This document shows, piece after piece, positions 53,077 to 63,371 of a stretch of DNA of 64,000 nucleotides. Both the position numbers and the translations under genes were made by a program. The stretch lies in the NCBI RefSeq assembly GCF_021631985.1, contig NZ_CP070225.1, forward strand, positions 9,486,001 through 9,550,000, given 5' to 3'. Numbering within the stretch: the first letter of the stretch is position 1; every line of letters begins with the position of its first letter. Below the pieces are notes generated by a model. The model saw only the letters and a list, made by a program, of their open reading frames with translations. It was not told the origin of the DNA and did no database searches. Origin of the DNA: Sandaracinus amylolyticus. GTDB taxonomy: Bacteria; Myxococcota_A; Polyangia; Polyangiales; Sandaracinaceae.

Positions 53077-54095
53077 GCCGCAAGCCGTGGATCGTCTCGG
53101 CGCGCTACGACGTCGCGTTCTTCCTCGCGCCGCCGGTGCTCGCGCTGCTCGCAGGCATCGCGATCTCGGGGACCGATCTGACGCGCGTCGCGCTCGCGAT
53201 CGGGCCCGGCGATCTCACGGCGTCGGGGCTCTTCATCGGCGTGCTGATCCACGCGCACCTGGTCGCGGTGGTGTTCCGCAGCCACGCGAACCCGACGGTG
53301 TTCCGCCGCCATCCGGTGCGCTTCCTGCTGGTGCCCGCTGCGCTGTGGGCCGCGCTGATGTGGTCGGAGTGGATCGCGGTGATCGCGACGATCGTCGCGA
53401 CGTTCTGGGACGTGTACCACTCGGGCGCGCAGACGTTCGGCTTCGCGCGCATCTACGATCGCAACGCGGGCGCGCCGGCGGATCGCGATCGCGCGCTCGA
53501 CTTCTGGATGAACCAGCTGCTCTACGCGGGGCCGATCCTCGCGGGCGCGACGCTGATCGATCACGTCGAGGTCTTCGGCGAGCTCGAGGGGTTCGAGGAC
53601 CCGCTCTCGGTGTTGCTCGCGTCGGTGCCGGCGCACGCGGAGGGACATCGCGGCGTGCTCGCGTGGTGCGTGATCGCGATCGGGACGGTGATGGTGATCG
53701 TGTACGTGATCGCGTCGCTGCGCCGAGTGAGACGCGGTGAGCCGATCTCACCGCTCAAGATCGGGCTCGTCGCGTCGACCGGGCTCTGCTCGATCTACAC
53801 GTGGGGCCTCAACTCGTGGGGCGAGGCGTTCTTCGTGATGAACCTGTTCCACGCGGTGCAGTACCTCGCGCTCGTGTGGTGGTCGGAGCGCGATCACATC
53901 GCGGGGATGCTGCGCGTGCCCGGCGCGCGGTCGATCGCGCTGGTGGTGTTCCTGGGATCGACGCTCGCGTACGGCGCGATGGCGGAGCTCTTCGAGCCCG
54001 ATCTGCACGCGTGGTGGGCGGTGACGATGGTCGTGTCGCTGATGCACTTCTGGTACGACGGATTCGTTTGGTCCGTTCGACGGGACGACGTCTGA
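53073..54095 (+). CDS. Multi-pass membrane protein with conserved His residues
   Basis: A 340-residue integral membrane protein with eight or more helices. His-bearing helix segments are [52 protein letters not shown] and [14 protein letters not shown]. Four clustered His groups in membrane helices are reminiscent of membrane di-iron or Brp/Blh-type oxygenases, but no family was confirmed. It overlaps the preceding gene by 4 nt. Confidence 0.68.
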   Translation: MSRKPWIVSARYDVAFFLAPPVLALLAGIAISGTDLTRVALAIGPGDLTASGLFIGVLIHAHLVAVVFRSHANPTVFRRHPVRFLLVPAALWAALMWSEWIAVIATIVATFWDVYHSGAQTFGFARIYDRNAGAPADRDRALDFWMNQLLYAGPILAGATLIDHVEVFGELEGFEDPLSVLLASVPAHAEGHRGVLAWCVIAIGTVMVIVYVIASLRRVRRGEPISPLKIGLVASTGLCSIYTWGLNSWGEAFFVMNLFHAVQYLALVWWSERDHIAGMLRVPGARSIALVVFLGSTLAYGAMAELFEPDLHAWWAVTMVVSLMHFWYDGFVWSVRRDDV

Positions 54096-54416
54096 TCGAT
54101 CTCGAGATCAGCGCGGCGTCGGCGGGGACGCGGCGTCTGCCGTCTCACTTGGTGAGGCTGAGGAGAGCTCGCGACCGAGACGCGCTCCGCGCGGCTCGGA
54201 CGCTCGCGGGTCGCAGCGCGCGCCTTCGGCGCCCGACTGCGCGCCTGGTGGCGCGAGATTGGTGCTCGGGTCGGCGCACAGGCGTGAGGTCGAACGTGAC
54301 GTTTGCGTGTCACGCGCGCGCAATGACGCGGTTGCTCGGAAAATCGTCAGCACGCCCGTGACCCGGTCGGCCGATCGGGATGCTCATTGGCCCGACGAAC
54401 CGGGGGGATCGCGTTC
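54096..54416. other. Intergenic region, no gene seen
   Basis: CTGATC-gatctcga-GATCAG (54092-54111) overlaps the preceding stop and may act as a weak terminator. The rest is GC-rich with a few short dyads (CTCAC-TTG-GTGAG) and no credible reading frame. The last 60 bp presumably hold the promoter of the monooxygenase-like gene. Confidence 0.5.
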
Positions 54417-55439
54417 ATGACCGTGCATTCGTTCGCCTTGGTGCAGCGCGCTGCGCGCACCACGCTCGCGCTCAGCAGCGCGCTCCTGCTCGCCGCCTGT
54501 GAGAGCGAGCCGCCTCCGACGATGATGGAGCCGCCTTCGCCCGGTGATCTCGCGCTGGCTCCGCCCGATCCTGCCGAGGGGTTCCAGATGGCGCTCGACG
54601 CGGTCGCGCAGCCCGGCGAGGAGCTGTGGCTCTGCCAGGTCGGGACGGCGCCGGGGCACGGCGCGGTCGGTCACGTGGTCTCGCGACAGCCCGAGGCCGT
54701 GCACCACATGGACATCATGGTCCTCACGCTCACCGGGCTCCGCATCCCCGACGGCGTCTACGACTGTGCCGATCTCTACGCCGATCACCCCGAGCTGATG
54801 GAGTCGGGGATCTTCCTCTACGCGGCGCAGCACGCGGAGCAGGAGATCGTGCTCCCCGAGGGGACGGCGGCCGTGCTCCCGCCGCGCCTCAGCGTCATGC
54901 ACGAGATCCACTTCATCAACACCGGCACCGAGCCGGTCGACGTGTGGTCGCGCGTGAATGCGTACACGGTGCCCTCCGACTCGGTCGAAGAGCGCATCTG
55001 GGGATTCACGGTGCGCGATGCGCACTTGAACGTCCCGCCGCGCGCCACCCACACCGAGTGGACTCGCTGCGTGATGAATCGCGACGTCGACGTGATCTTC
55101 CTGTCGTCGCACACCCACGAGCTCGGCCAGCGCGTCGAGATCCGCACCTTCGACGGCACGAACGTGGCGGAGGAGCCGGTCTACGTGAACACCGACTGGC
55201 ACGCACCGCTCCTGTTGCAGCTCGAGACTCCGCTCCACGTCGCCGCGGGCTCGGGATTCGAGTTCCGATGTGAGTACTCGAATCCGAACGCCGAGATGGT
55301 CAATTGGGGATTCCGCGCCGCTGACGAGATGTGTCAGATGGCGATGGTCTTCACGCCCCAGGATCTCACCGCCGACTGCGAGGTGGTCGAGACGAGCGAC
55401 GGAGTGATCGACACGACCGGTGGGGGCACGAACGAGTGA
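54417..55439 (+). CDS. Copper type II monooxygenase-like lipoprotein
   Basis: A 340-residue lipoprotein (lipobox LAAC). Copper ligands can be placed as in peptidylglycine alpha-hydroxylating monooxygenase: EAVHHMDIMV (His-His for CuA), RLSVMHEIHFINTG (third His), FLSSHTHELG (His-x-His for CuB) and EMCQMAMVF (Met ligand). Cysteine pairs (LWLCQV, YDCADL, RCVMNR, FRCEYS) fit the PHM disulphides. Bacterial members of this fold are of unknown substrate. ATG 54417 has a GGGGGGA block upstream. Probably anchored in the periplasm or outer membrane. Confidence 0.82.
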   Translation: MTVHSFALVQRAARTTLALSSALLLAACESEPPPTMMEPPSPGDLALAPPDPAEGFQMALDAVAQPGEELWLCQVGTAPGHGAVGHVVSRQPEAVHHMDIMVLTLTGLRIPDGVYDCADLYADHPELMESGIFLYAAQHAEQEIVLPEGTAAVLPPRLSVMHEIHFINTGTEPVDVWSRVNAYTVPSDSVEERIWGFTVRDAHLNVPPRATHTEWTRCVMNRDVDVIFLSSHTHELGQRVEIRTFDGTNVAEEPVYVNTDWHAPLLLQLETPLHVAAGSGFEFRCEYSNPNAEMVNWGFRAADEMCQMAMVFTPQDLTADCEVVETSDGVIDTTGGGTNE

Positions 55440-55448
55440 CGTCGTGAT

Positions 55449-57059
<1,611 letters not shown>

Positions 57060-57064
57060 CGGGC

Positions 57065-57958
<894 letters not shown>

Positions 57959-58058
57959 GGCTCGACGGGTATACCGCAGCGCGAGGTCCCGCCGCGATGT
58001 GGCTGTGTGGAGCACAGCCAGCGAGCCCGCGAGCGCATCGGCGGATAGACTGGCCACG

Positions 58059-58649
58059 ATGCCCGGAGACGCAGCCACGCTCGTGCGCATGACGCGTGCG
58101 GAGTACCTCGCAGCCGAGCGTGCCAGCTCCGAGAAGCACATCCTTTGGGACGGAGTGGTGTATGCGATGGCGGGTGCGTCGCTCGCGCACAACGCGATCG
58201 TCGCGAACGTCGTGATCGCGCTGGGCACGCGGCTCGATCCGCGCGCATGTCGGCCGTACCCGTCCGACCTCCGCGTGCGGATCCCCGGGACGGAGCGGTA
58301 CGTGTACCCCGATGCGACCGTGGTCTGCGGTCGAGCGCAGCTGGAAGACGATCATCAGGACGTGCTGCTGAACCCGACGGTCGTGATCGAGGTGCTCTCG
58401 GCAGGCACCGAGGCGTTCGACCGCGGCGAGAAGTTCGCCGCGTATCGCACGATCACGAGCATGCAGTCCTTCGTGCTGATCTCGCAGGACCGACACCGCG
58501 TCGAGATCTACACGCGCGGTCCGGAAGGCGTGTGGAGCTTTCGCGAGCATCGCGAAGGAGACGTGACGCTCACGCTCGGAAGCGACCGCACGGTCGCGGT
58601 GCCCGTCGACGCGCTCTACGCCGGGGTCGACGTCACCGCGACGGGCTGA
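58059..58649 (+). CDS. Uma2-family PD-(D/E)XK endonuclease-like protein
   Basis: A 196-residue Uma2 (DUF820) protein. YPSDLRVRIPGTERYVYPDA contains the first acidic residue, VVIEVLSAGTEAFDRGEKF carries the ExK-type active site and FAAYRTITSMQSFVLI the following helix. The Uma2 family is widespread in bacteria with large genomes and is of unknown function. Its 3' end overlaps the convergent methyltransferase by 17 nt. Confidence 0.9.
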   Translation: MPGDAATLVRMTRAEYLAAERASSEKHILWDGVVYAMAGASLAHNAIVANVVIALGTRLDPRACRPYPSDLRVRIPGTERYVYPDATVVCGRAQLEDDHQDVLLNPTVVIEVLSAGTEAFDRGEKFAAYRTITSMQSFVLISQDRHRVEIYTRGPEGVWSFREHREGDVTLTLGSDRTVAVPVDALYAGVDVTATG

Positions 58650-59352
58650 CTCGGCGCATCACGAGCATCACGTACCCGTACTCTCCCCGGGTCGCGCGCC
58701 ACAGCGCGATCTCGCGGCGCGCGCTCTCGATCGCCGCGTGCATCGTCGGGTCCGAGGCCAGCGCGTCGCAGCGCGCTTCGAGCGGCGCGTAGTACGCGTC
58801 CCATGCGCGCTCGGGCAGCACGAGCGTCTCGATCACCTCGAGCCCCGCGCTCTGCGCGCGTCGCGTCGTGCCCTCGACGTTGGTCATGTCGGGGTACGCC
58901 TCGGCCCAGAACGCGCGCGCCGTCTCGGACGGGGCGCGCAGCCAGCACAGCTCGCTCACCACCGCGTGCGCGCCCGGTCTCATCACCCGACGCCACGATC
59001 GCAGCGCGGCCTCGAAGCCCATCACGTACGCCGCGCCCTCGGACCAGATCAGATCGACGCTCTCGTCCGGGTCGGAGAGCGCGTCCATCGACTCGTTCCG
59101 CGTTCGCAGGCTCGGCGGCGCGCCCCGCGCCGCTTCCTCGAGGAAGGGCGGGTGCACGTCGATCGCGATCACCTCCGCGTCGGGCTGCTCCGCCGCGATC
59201 ATCCGTGCGCTGCGCCCGGTGCCGCACCCGATGTCGAGCACGCGTGCCCGCGGCGGCAGCGGCATCACCCGCCGCAGCGCCGCGCGCGAGGTCTCGTCGT
59301 CTCCGGGCGCCAGCAGCGCGAGCCGGTCGTAGAGCCGGAAGAGCGCGTCCAT
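58633..59352 (-). CDS. SAM-dependent methyltransferase
   Basis: A 239-residue class I methyltransferase with motif I VLDIGCGTGRSARMIA, acidic motif VIAIDVHPPFL, VDLIWSEGAAYVMGF and a motif near VVSELCWL. ATG 59352 is taken; ATG 59379 is a possible longer start. The gene is divergent from the ECF42 operon, with the ECF42-type promoter between the two. Substrate unknown. Confidence 0.88.
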   Translation of the reverse strand: MDALFRLYDRLALLAPGDDETSRAALRRVMPLPPRARVLDIGCGTGRSARMIAAEQPDAEVIAIDVHPPFLEEAARGAPPSLRTRNESMDALSDPDESVDLIWSEGAAYVMGFEAALRSWRRVMRPGAHAVVSELCWLRAPSETARAFWAEAYPDMTNVEGTTRRAQSAGLEVIETLVLPERAWDAYYAPLEARCDALASDPTMHAAIESARREIALWRATRGEYGYVMLVMRRVSPSR

Positions 59353-59392
59353 CGTCGCGATCTGCCATGGGACGCACATTCTGAAAATCGTC

Positions 59393-59419
59393 TGTCGGCT
59401 CCGGCCATACTCGTTCGTC
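59393..59419 (+). promoter_or_regulatory. ECF42-type promoter of the DGPF-sigma operon
   Basis: TGTCGG, 17 bases, CGTC. As I recall, ECF42 sigma factors recognise TGTCGA and CG(A/T)C with this spacing. It stands 27 bp before the DGPF gene. The nearly identical element at 61213 supports both. Confidence 0.72.
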
Positions 59420-59445
59420 TTACGAAAGGACGAGGTGCGATCCCC

Positions 59446-59838
59446 ATGCTCTACGCGATCCTCTGTTACGACTCGGAAGAGCTCGTCGAGGGCTGGCCCA
59501 AGGACCAGGACGAGGCCGTCATGAAGCGGCTCGGCGTCGTCCAGGACGAGCTGCGCGCGAAGGGACGCCTCGGTCCGGTCGCTCGCCTGATGCCCACCAC
59601 CGCGGCGACCTCGCTGCGCAAGGGACGCGAGACGATCGTGATGGACGGGCCCTTCGCCGAGACGAAGGAGCAGCTCCTCGGCTTCTACGTCGTCGAGTGC
59701 GAGTCGCTCGAAGAGGCGATCGAGACCGCGAAGAAGCTCGGCGGCGCGAGCGAGGGCCACGGCACCTTCGAGATCCGTCCGCTGCGCTACTTCGCACCGA
59801 ACGGGAGCACTGTGTCGACCGGGAGCCGCGTGACGTGA
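59446..59838 (+). CDS. YCII/DGPF-family protein
   Basis: A 130-residue YCII-related protein with the name-giving MDGPFAETKEQLLGFYVV motif and a small alpha/beta fold. DGPF proteins are regularly encoded beside ECF42 sigma factors and may act as enzymes or sensors; their biochemical role is unresolved. ATG 59446. The TGA overlaps the GTG start of the sigma gene (GTGA), so they are coupled. Confidence 0.92.
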   Translation: MLYAILCYDSEELVEGWPKDQDEAVMKRLGVVQDELRAKGRLGPVARLMPTTAATSLRKGRETIVMDGPFAETKEQLLGFYVVECESLEEAIETAKKLGGASEGHGTFEIRPLRYFAPNGSTVSTGSRVT

Positions 59839-61088
59839 CGGAGCTCGCGTGGATCGGCACGGCGCTCGGCGCGGCCCGCCCTCAGGTGGTCGCCGCGCTG
59901 CTGCGTTACTTCCGAGATCTCGACCTCGCCGAAGAGGCGTATCAGGAAGCGTGCCTCCGCGCGCTCAAGAATTGGCCGCAGAACGGGCCGCCGCGCGATC
60001 CCGCGTCGTGGCTGATCTTCGTCGGGCGCAACGCCGCGATGGACGTGGTGCGACGCCGCAAGAAGCAGCGCGAGCTGCCCGACGAGGACGCGATCTCCGA
60101 CACCGACGACGCCGAGACGTCGCTCGCGGAAGGGCTCGACGGAGCGCACTACCGCGACGACATCCTGCGCCTGCTCTTCATCTGCGTTCACCCCGAGCTC
60201 CCTGCGACCCAGCAGATCGCGCTCGCGCTGCGCATCGTGTGCGGCCTCTCGGTGCCCCAGATCGCGCGCGCGTTCCTGGTCAGCGAGAGCGCGATGGAGC
60301 AGCGCATCACCCGCGCGAAGGCGCGCATCGCGGACGCGAAGGTGCCCTACGAGACACCGGGCGAGCCCGAGCGCGCGGAGCGCCTCTCGGCGGTCGCGTC
60401 GGTGCTGTATCTGATGTTCAACGAGGGCTACTCCGCGCCCGACGGTGCGAGCGCCGATGCCCGCGCGCCGCTCTGCGACGAGGCGATCCGGCTCGCGCGC
60501 CTCTTGATGCGACTCTTCCGGCACGAGCCCGAGATCATGGGGCTCACCGCGCTCTTCTTGCTGCAGCACGCGCGCACCGCGGCGCGCTTCGACGGCCACG
60601 GCGAGATCGTCCTGCTCGAGGCGCAGGATCGCGGCCTCTGGGATCGCGCGCTGATCGACGAGGGCCTCGCGCTGCTCGACAAGGCGATGCGCCATCGGCG
60701 TCCCGACCCCTATCAGGTGCAGGCCGCGATCGCGGCGCTCCACGCACGCGCGGCGCGCGCCGAGGACACCGACTGGGCGCAGATCGATCGGCTCTACGCG
60801 ACGCTCGAGCGACTGACGCCGTCGCCGGTGATCACGCTGAACCGCGCGGTCGCGGTGTCGAAGACGCGCGGCGCGGCGGACGCGCTCGCGATGCTCGAGC
60901 CCCTGGCGCCCAAGCTCTCGGGGTACTTCCACTTCTTCGGCCTCAAGGGGGCGCTGCTCCTGCAGCTCGGTCGCGACGACGAGGCGCGCACCGCGTTCGG
61001 CCAGGCGATCGCGCTGGCGCGCACCCCCGCGGAGGCAGCCCACATTCGGATGCACCTCGACCGCCTCCAGTCCGACGCGAAGGTCTGA
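59835..61088 (+). CDS. ECF42-type sigma factor with TPR-like C-terminal domain
   Basis: A 417-residue sigma factor, much longer than usual ECFs. The N-terminus has sigma region 2 (LAEEAYQEACLRALKNWPQN and WLIFVGRNAAMDVVRR) and region 4 (QIALALRIVCGLSVPQIARA, then ESAMEQRITRAKARI). The C-terminal 230 residues are helical repeats (RLSAVASVLYLMFNEGYSA, LNRAVAVSKTRGAADALAML), as in ECF42/DUF6596 proteins, thought to control activity in place of an anti-sigma factor. Expected to drive its own operon and the 61.2 kb gene set. Confidence 0.93.
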   Translation: MTELAWIGTALGAARPQVVAALLRYFRDLDLAEEAYQEACLRALKNWPQNGPPRDPASWLIFVGRNAAMDVVRRRKKQRELPDEDAISDTDDAETSLAEGLDGAHYRDDILRLLFICVHPELPATQQIALALRIVCGLSVPQIARAFLVSESAMEQRITRAKARIADAKVPYETPGEPERAERLSAVASVLYLMFNEGYSAPDGASADARAPLCDEAIRLARLLMRLFRHEPEIMGLTALFLLQHARTAARFDGHGEIVLLEAQDRGLWDRALIDEGLALLDKAMRHRRPDPYQVQAAIAALHARAARAEDTDWAQIDRLYATLERLTPSPVITLNRAVAVSKTRGAADALAMLEPLAPKLSGYFHFFGLKGALLLQLGRDDEARTAFGQAIALARTPAEAAHIRMHLDRLQSDAKV

Positions 61089-61091
61089 CCC

Positions 61092-61183
61092 CTTGCCGGA
61101 GTGCTCGTCCCGCAGGTCCCGGACCGGAGCGCGCAAAGCACGCGGACGGTAGGGACCGGCGGGCGAGCCGATCTTCGACAGTC
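61092..61183 (+). repeat. Dispersed inverted-repeat element, copy 5
   Basis: Near-identical to copy 4 (CTTGCCGGAGTGCTCGTCCC, GGTCCC, GCGCGC-AAA-GCACGC, GGGACC, GGCGGGCGAGCCGATC, TTCGACAGTC). It lies right after the sigma stop and upstream of the second ECF42-type promoter. A few substitutions (GAA to AAA loop, one stem change) show that it has diverged from copy 4. Confidence 0.88.
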
Positions 61184-61212
61184 TTCGACCTCGAAAAAAA
61201 GATCGAAGCGCG

Positions 61213-61239
61213 TGTCGGGACGGTCAGGGCTCGTTCGTC
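61213..61239 (+). promoter_or_regulatory. Second ECF42-type promoter
   Basis: TGTCGG, 17 bases, CGTC, with identical CTCGTTCGTC at its 3' part to the promoter at 59393. It stands 23 bp before the glyoxalase-like gene, putting that gene and probably the two following in the ECF42 regulon. Confidence 0.72.
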
Positions 61240-61261
61240 CTGTGAGCACGAGGAGGCTCCC

Positions 61262-61690
61262 ATGACGATCCGGCAGGTCGATCCCTATCTCTCGTTCGAC
61301 GGTGATGCCACCGCGGCGATCGCGCTCTACGAGCGCGCGCTCGGTGCCGAGGTCGAGCGCATCATGCGCTACGGCGACGTGAAGGAGTTCGCGTTCGCGC
61401 CCGACCACGCGAGCCGCGTGATGCACTGCGTGTTGCGGCTCGGCGCGTCGCGCGTGCTGCTGAGCGACGCACCGCCCGGCATGGAGCTCGCCCCCGCGAG
61501 CCGCGTCCACGTGTCGCTCGACTTCGACGATCCCGCGGAGGCGGCCGCGAAGTTCGACGCGCTCGCGGCCGGTGGGCGCGTGCTCTACCCGCTCCACGAC
61601 ACGTTCTTCGGCGCGACGCTCGGCGGCCTCACCGATCGATTCGGCATCTCGTGGACGTTCCACTGCGCGGTCCCGGCGAACAAGGCCTGA
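61262..61690 (+). CDS. VOC/glyoxalase-family protein (PhnB-like)
   Basis: A 142-residue VOC-superfamily protein with the PhnB-like pattern: VDPYLSFDGDATAAIALYER at the N-terminus, VMHCVLRLGASRVLLSDAPP in the middle and FFGATLGGLTDRFGISWTFH at the end. Such proteins bind a metal in a paired beta-alpha-beta-beta-beta fold; the substrate is unknown. ATG 61262 has AGGAGG upstream. Confidence 0.9.
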   Translation: MTIRQVDPYLSFDGDATAAIALYERALGAEVERIMRYGDVKEFAFAPDHASRVMHCVLRLGASRVLLSDAPPGMELAPASRVHVSLDFDDPAEAAAKFDALAAGGRVLYPLHDTFFGATLGGLTDRFGISWTFHCAVPANKA

Positions 61691-61704
61691 GAGGAGAGAC
61701 GGAC

Positions 61705-62112
61705 ATGGAAATGGCCATCACGCAGCAGCAGCCCGTCTCGATCGCGCCGACCAAGGCGCGGCTCTGGGCAGGACGGATCCTCGGCGGCCTCGCGGTCGTG
61801 TTCCTGCTCACCGACGGGCTCGTGAAGTTCACCGCGCTCGAGGGCGTCGTCGAGGCGCACGCGCGGCTCGGCATCCCGATGCACCTCGCGCCGGTGATCG
61901 GCGCGCTCGAGCTCGCGTGTCTCGCGCTCTATCTGGTGCCGCGCACGTCGCTGATCGGTGCGCTGATGTTCACCGGATATCTCGGCGGCGCGGTCGCGAT
62001 CCACGTGCGCAGCGGGACGCCGTTCTGGTTCCCCCTGGTGATCGCCGCGATGCTCTGGGGCTCGCTCGCCCTGCGTGACTCGCGTGTGATCGCGCTGCTG
62101 CGAGGGAAGTGA
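61705..62112 (+). CDS. DoxX-like membrane protein
   Basis: A 135-residue four-helix membrane protein (GRILGGLAVVFLLTDGLVKF, APVIGALELACLALYLVPRT, ALMFTGYLGGAVAIHVRSGT) matching DoxX/DUF4870-like small membrane proteins. It starts 15 nt after the VOC gene stop with GGAGA upstream, and stops just before the next gene, so three genes form an operon from the ECF42 promoter. Confidence 0.85.
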   Translation: MEMAITQQQPVSIAPTKARLWAGRILGGLAVVFLLTDGLVKFTALEGVVEAHARLGIPMHLAPVIGALELACLALYLVPRTSLIGALMFTGYLGGAVAIHVRSGTPFWFPLVIAAMLWGSLALRDSRVIALLRGK

Positions 62113-62113
62113 G

Positions 62114-62527
62114 ATGCGCTCCTCGATCGCGCTCGTTCCCTCGGCGCTGCGCAGCACGCGCGCGGTGCTCGCCGGCGCCCTCGTCGTCGCGGTGGTGTCG
62201 ACCGCGATCGACATGGCGCTCCACGCGACCGGCATCTATCCGCCCTTCGGAGAGCCGATGTCGGAGTCGCTCTTCGTGCTCGCGCTCGGGTATCGAATCG
62301 TGGTGAGCGTCGCAGGCGGATGGCTCACCGCGCGCCTCGCCCCGTCGCGACCGATGACGCACGTGCACGTGCTCGGCGCGATCGGCCTCTTCGCGGGTGC
62401 CATCGGTGCGATCGCGACGTGGGACGCGGGCCCGGAGTTCGGCCCGAAATGGTACGCAATCGCGGTCGCGGCGACGTCGCTGCCGAGCGTGTGGATGGGC
62501 GGACGGCTGCGCGCGAAGCGGGCGTGA
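62114..62527 (+). CDS. Small four-helix membrane protein
   Basis: A 137-residue protein with four hydrophobic helices (STRAVLAGALVVAVVSTAID, LFVLALGYRIVVSVAGGWLT, VHVLGAIGLFAGAIGAIATW, WYAIAVAATSLPSVWMGGRL). The start lies 1 nt after the DoxX-like gene stop. No family recognised; likely part of the same ECF42-controlled unit. Confidence 0.7.
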   Translation: MRSSIALVPSALRSTRAVLAGALVVAVVSTAIDMALHATGIYPPFGEPMSESLFVLALGYRIVVSVAGGWLTARLAPSRPMTHVHVLGAIGLFAGAIGAIATWDAGPEFGPKWYAIAVAATSLPSVWMGGRLRAKRA

Positions 62528-62571
62528 ATGCGATCTGCGCTCTCGAGCGTCAGCGCGAGCGCGCGTCGCAA

Positions 62572-63294
62572 TCAGAGCGTCGGGATGCTCTCCGCGAAGC
62601 TCCGGTGCGCGACCGGCCCGTGCGCGAAGAGCGCGTCGAGCATCGCGCAGCGGTCGGGCTCTTCTTGCGCGCTACATGCGAGCCACTCGCTGCGCAGCAG
62701 GTCGAGCTCCACGAGATCGGTGTCGCGCGGCCGGAGCGCGCGCGACACGAACGCGTCGGTGAAGTCGATCGTCTCGTCGCGCACCTCGCCGCTGTGGCAC
62801 CCGCCGCACGTCGTGCCGCTCTCGTAGCGCACGCGCTCGTAGGGCGCGGCGGGCGAGACCGGCGTCTCGATCGGCAGGTGCAGCTCGGCCTTGCGGCTCC
62901 GCGTCTCCTCGACGAATTCGGCGAGCTCGAGCAGCGGCGCGCCCTCTCCGTCGGGCACGACCGAGAGCACCACGTCGCCGATGAACAGGAAGATGCGCGG
63001 GCTGCGCTCGCCGAACGCCGGCTGCGCGCTCACCCGGCTGAGCGTCGCCTCCACGTAGAGCGGCCGATCGAGCGCCTCGAGGAAGCACGGGATCGTGACC
63101 GGCGAGGGCAGCGCGTTGATCAGCGTGACGACCTCGTCGATCGTCCGGGGCGATCCGCTCACACCCTCGGGCGGCGTGCAGCGCCTGCTCGTCGATCCAT
63201 CGCTCTGGGTCGACGCATCACTCGTCGCCCGAGGCGGCGCCGTCGAACAGCCCACCAGCACGATTATCAGGAGCGCGAGCGACCCACGAGCCAT
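62572..63294 (-). CDS. Lipoprotein with single CxxCH haem motif
   Basis: A 240-residue lipoprotein (lipobox LVGC). GTTCGGCHSGEV contains a CxxCH c-type haem attachment motif, and later Cys (WLACSA, DRCAML) may form disulphides. The rest is acidic and mixed alpha/beta. It may be a periplasmic electron carrier or use CxxCH structurally. ATG 63294 starts the signal peptide; an upstream in-frame start at 63324 does not. Confidence 0.75.
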   Translation of the reverse strand: MARGSLALLIIVLVGCSTAPPRATSDASTQSDGSTSRRCTPPEGVSGSPRTIDEVVTLINALPSPVTIPCFLEALDRPLYVEATLSRVSAQPAFGERSPRIFLFIGDVVLSVVPDGEGAPLLELAEFVEETRSRKAELHLPIETPVSPAAPYERVRYESGTTCGGCHSGEVRDETIDFTDAFVSRALRPRDTDLVELDLLRSEWLACSAQEEPDRCAMLDALFAHGPVAHRSFAESIPTL

Positions 63295-63371
63295 CGAGGC
63301 GCGATCGTGCCGAGAGTCACCCACGTTTCAAGCGCACCTCACGGCACACCCGCGCCCCGGACGAATCCCGA

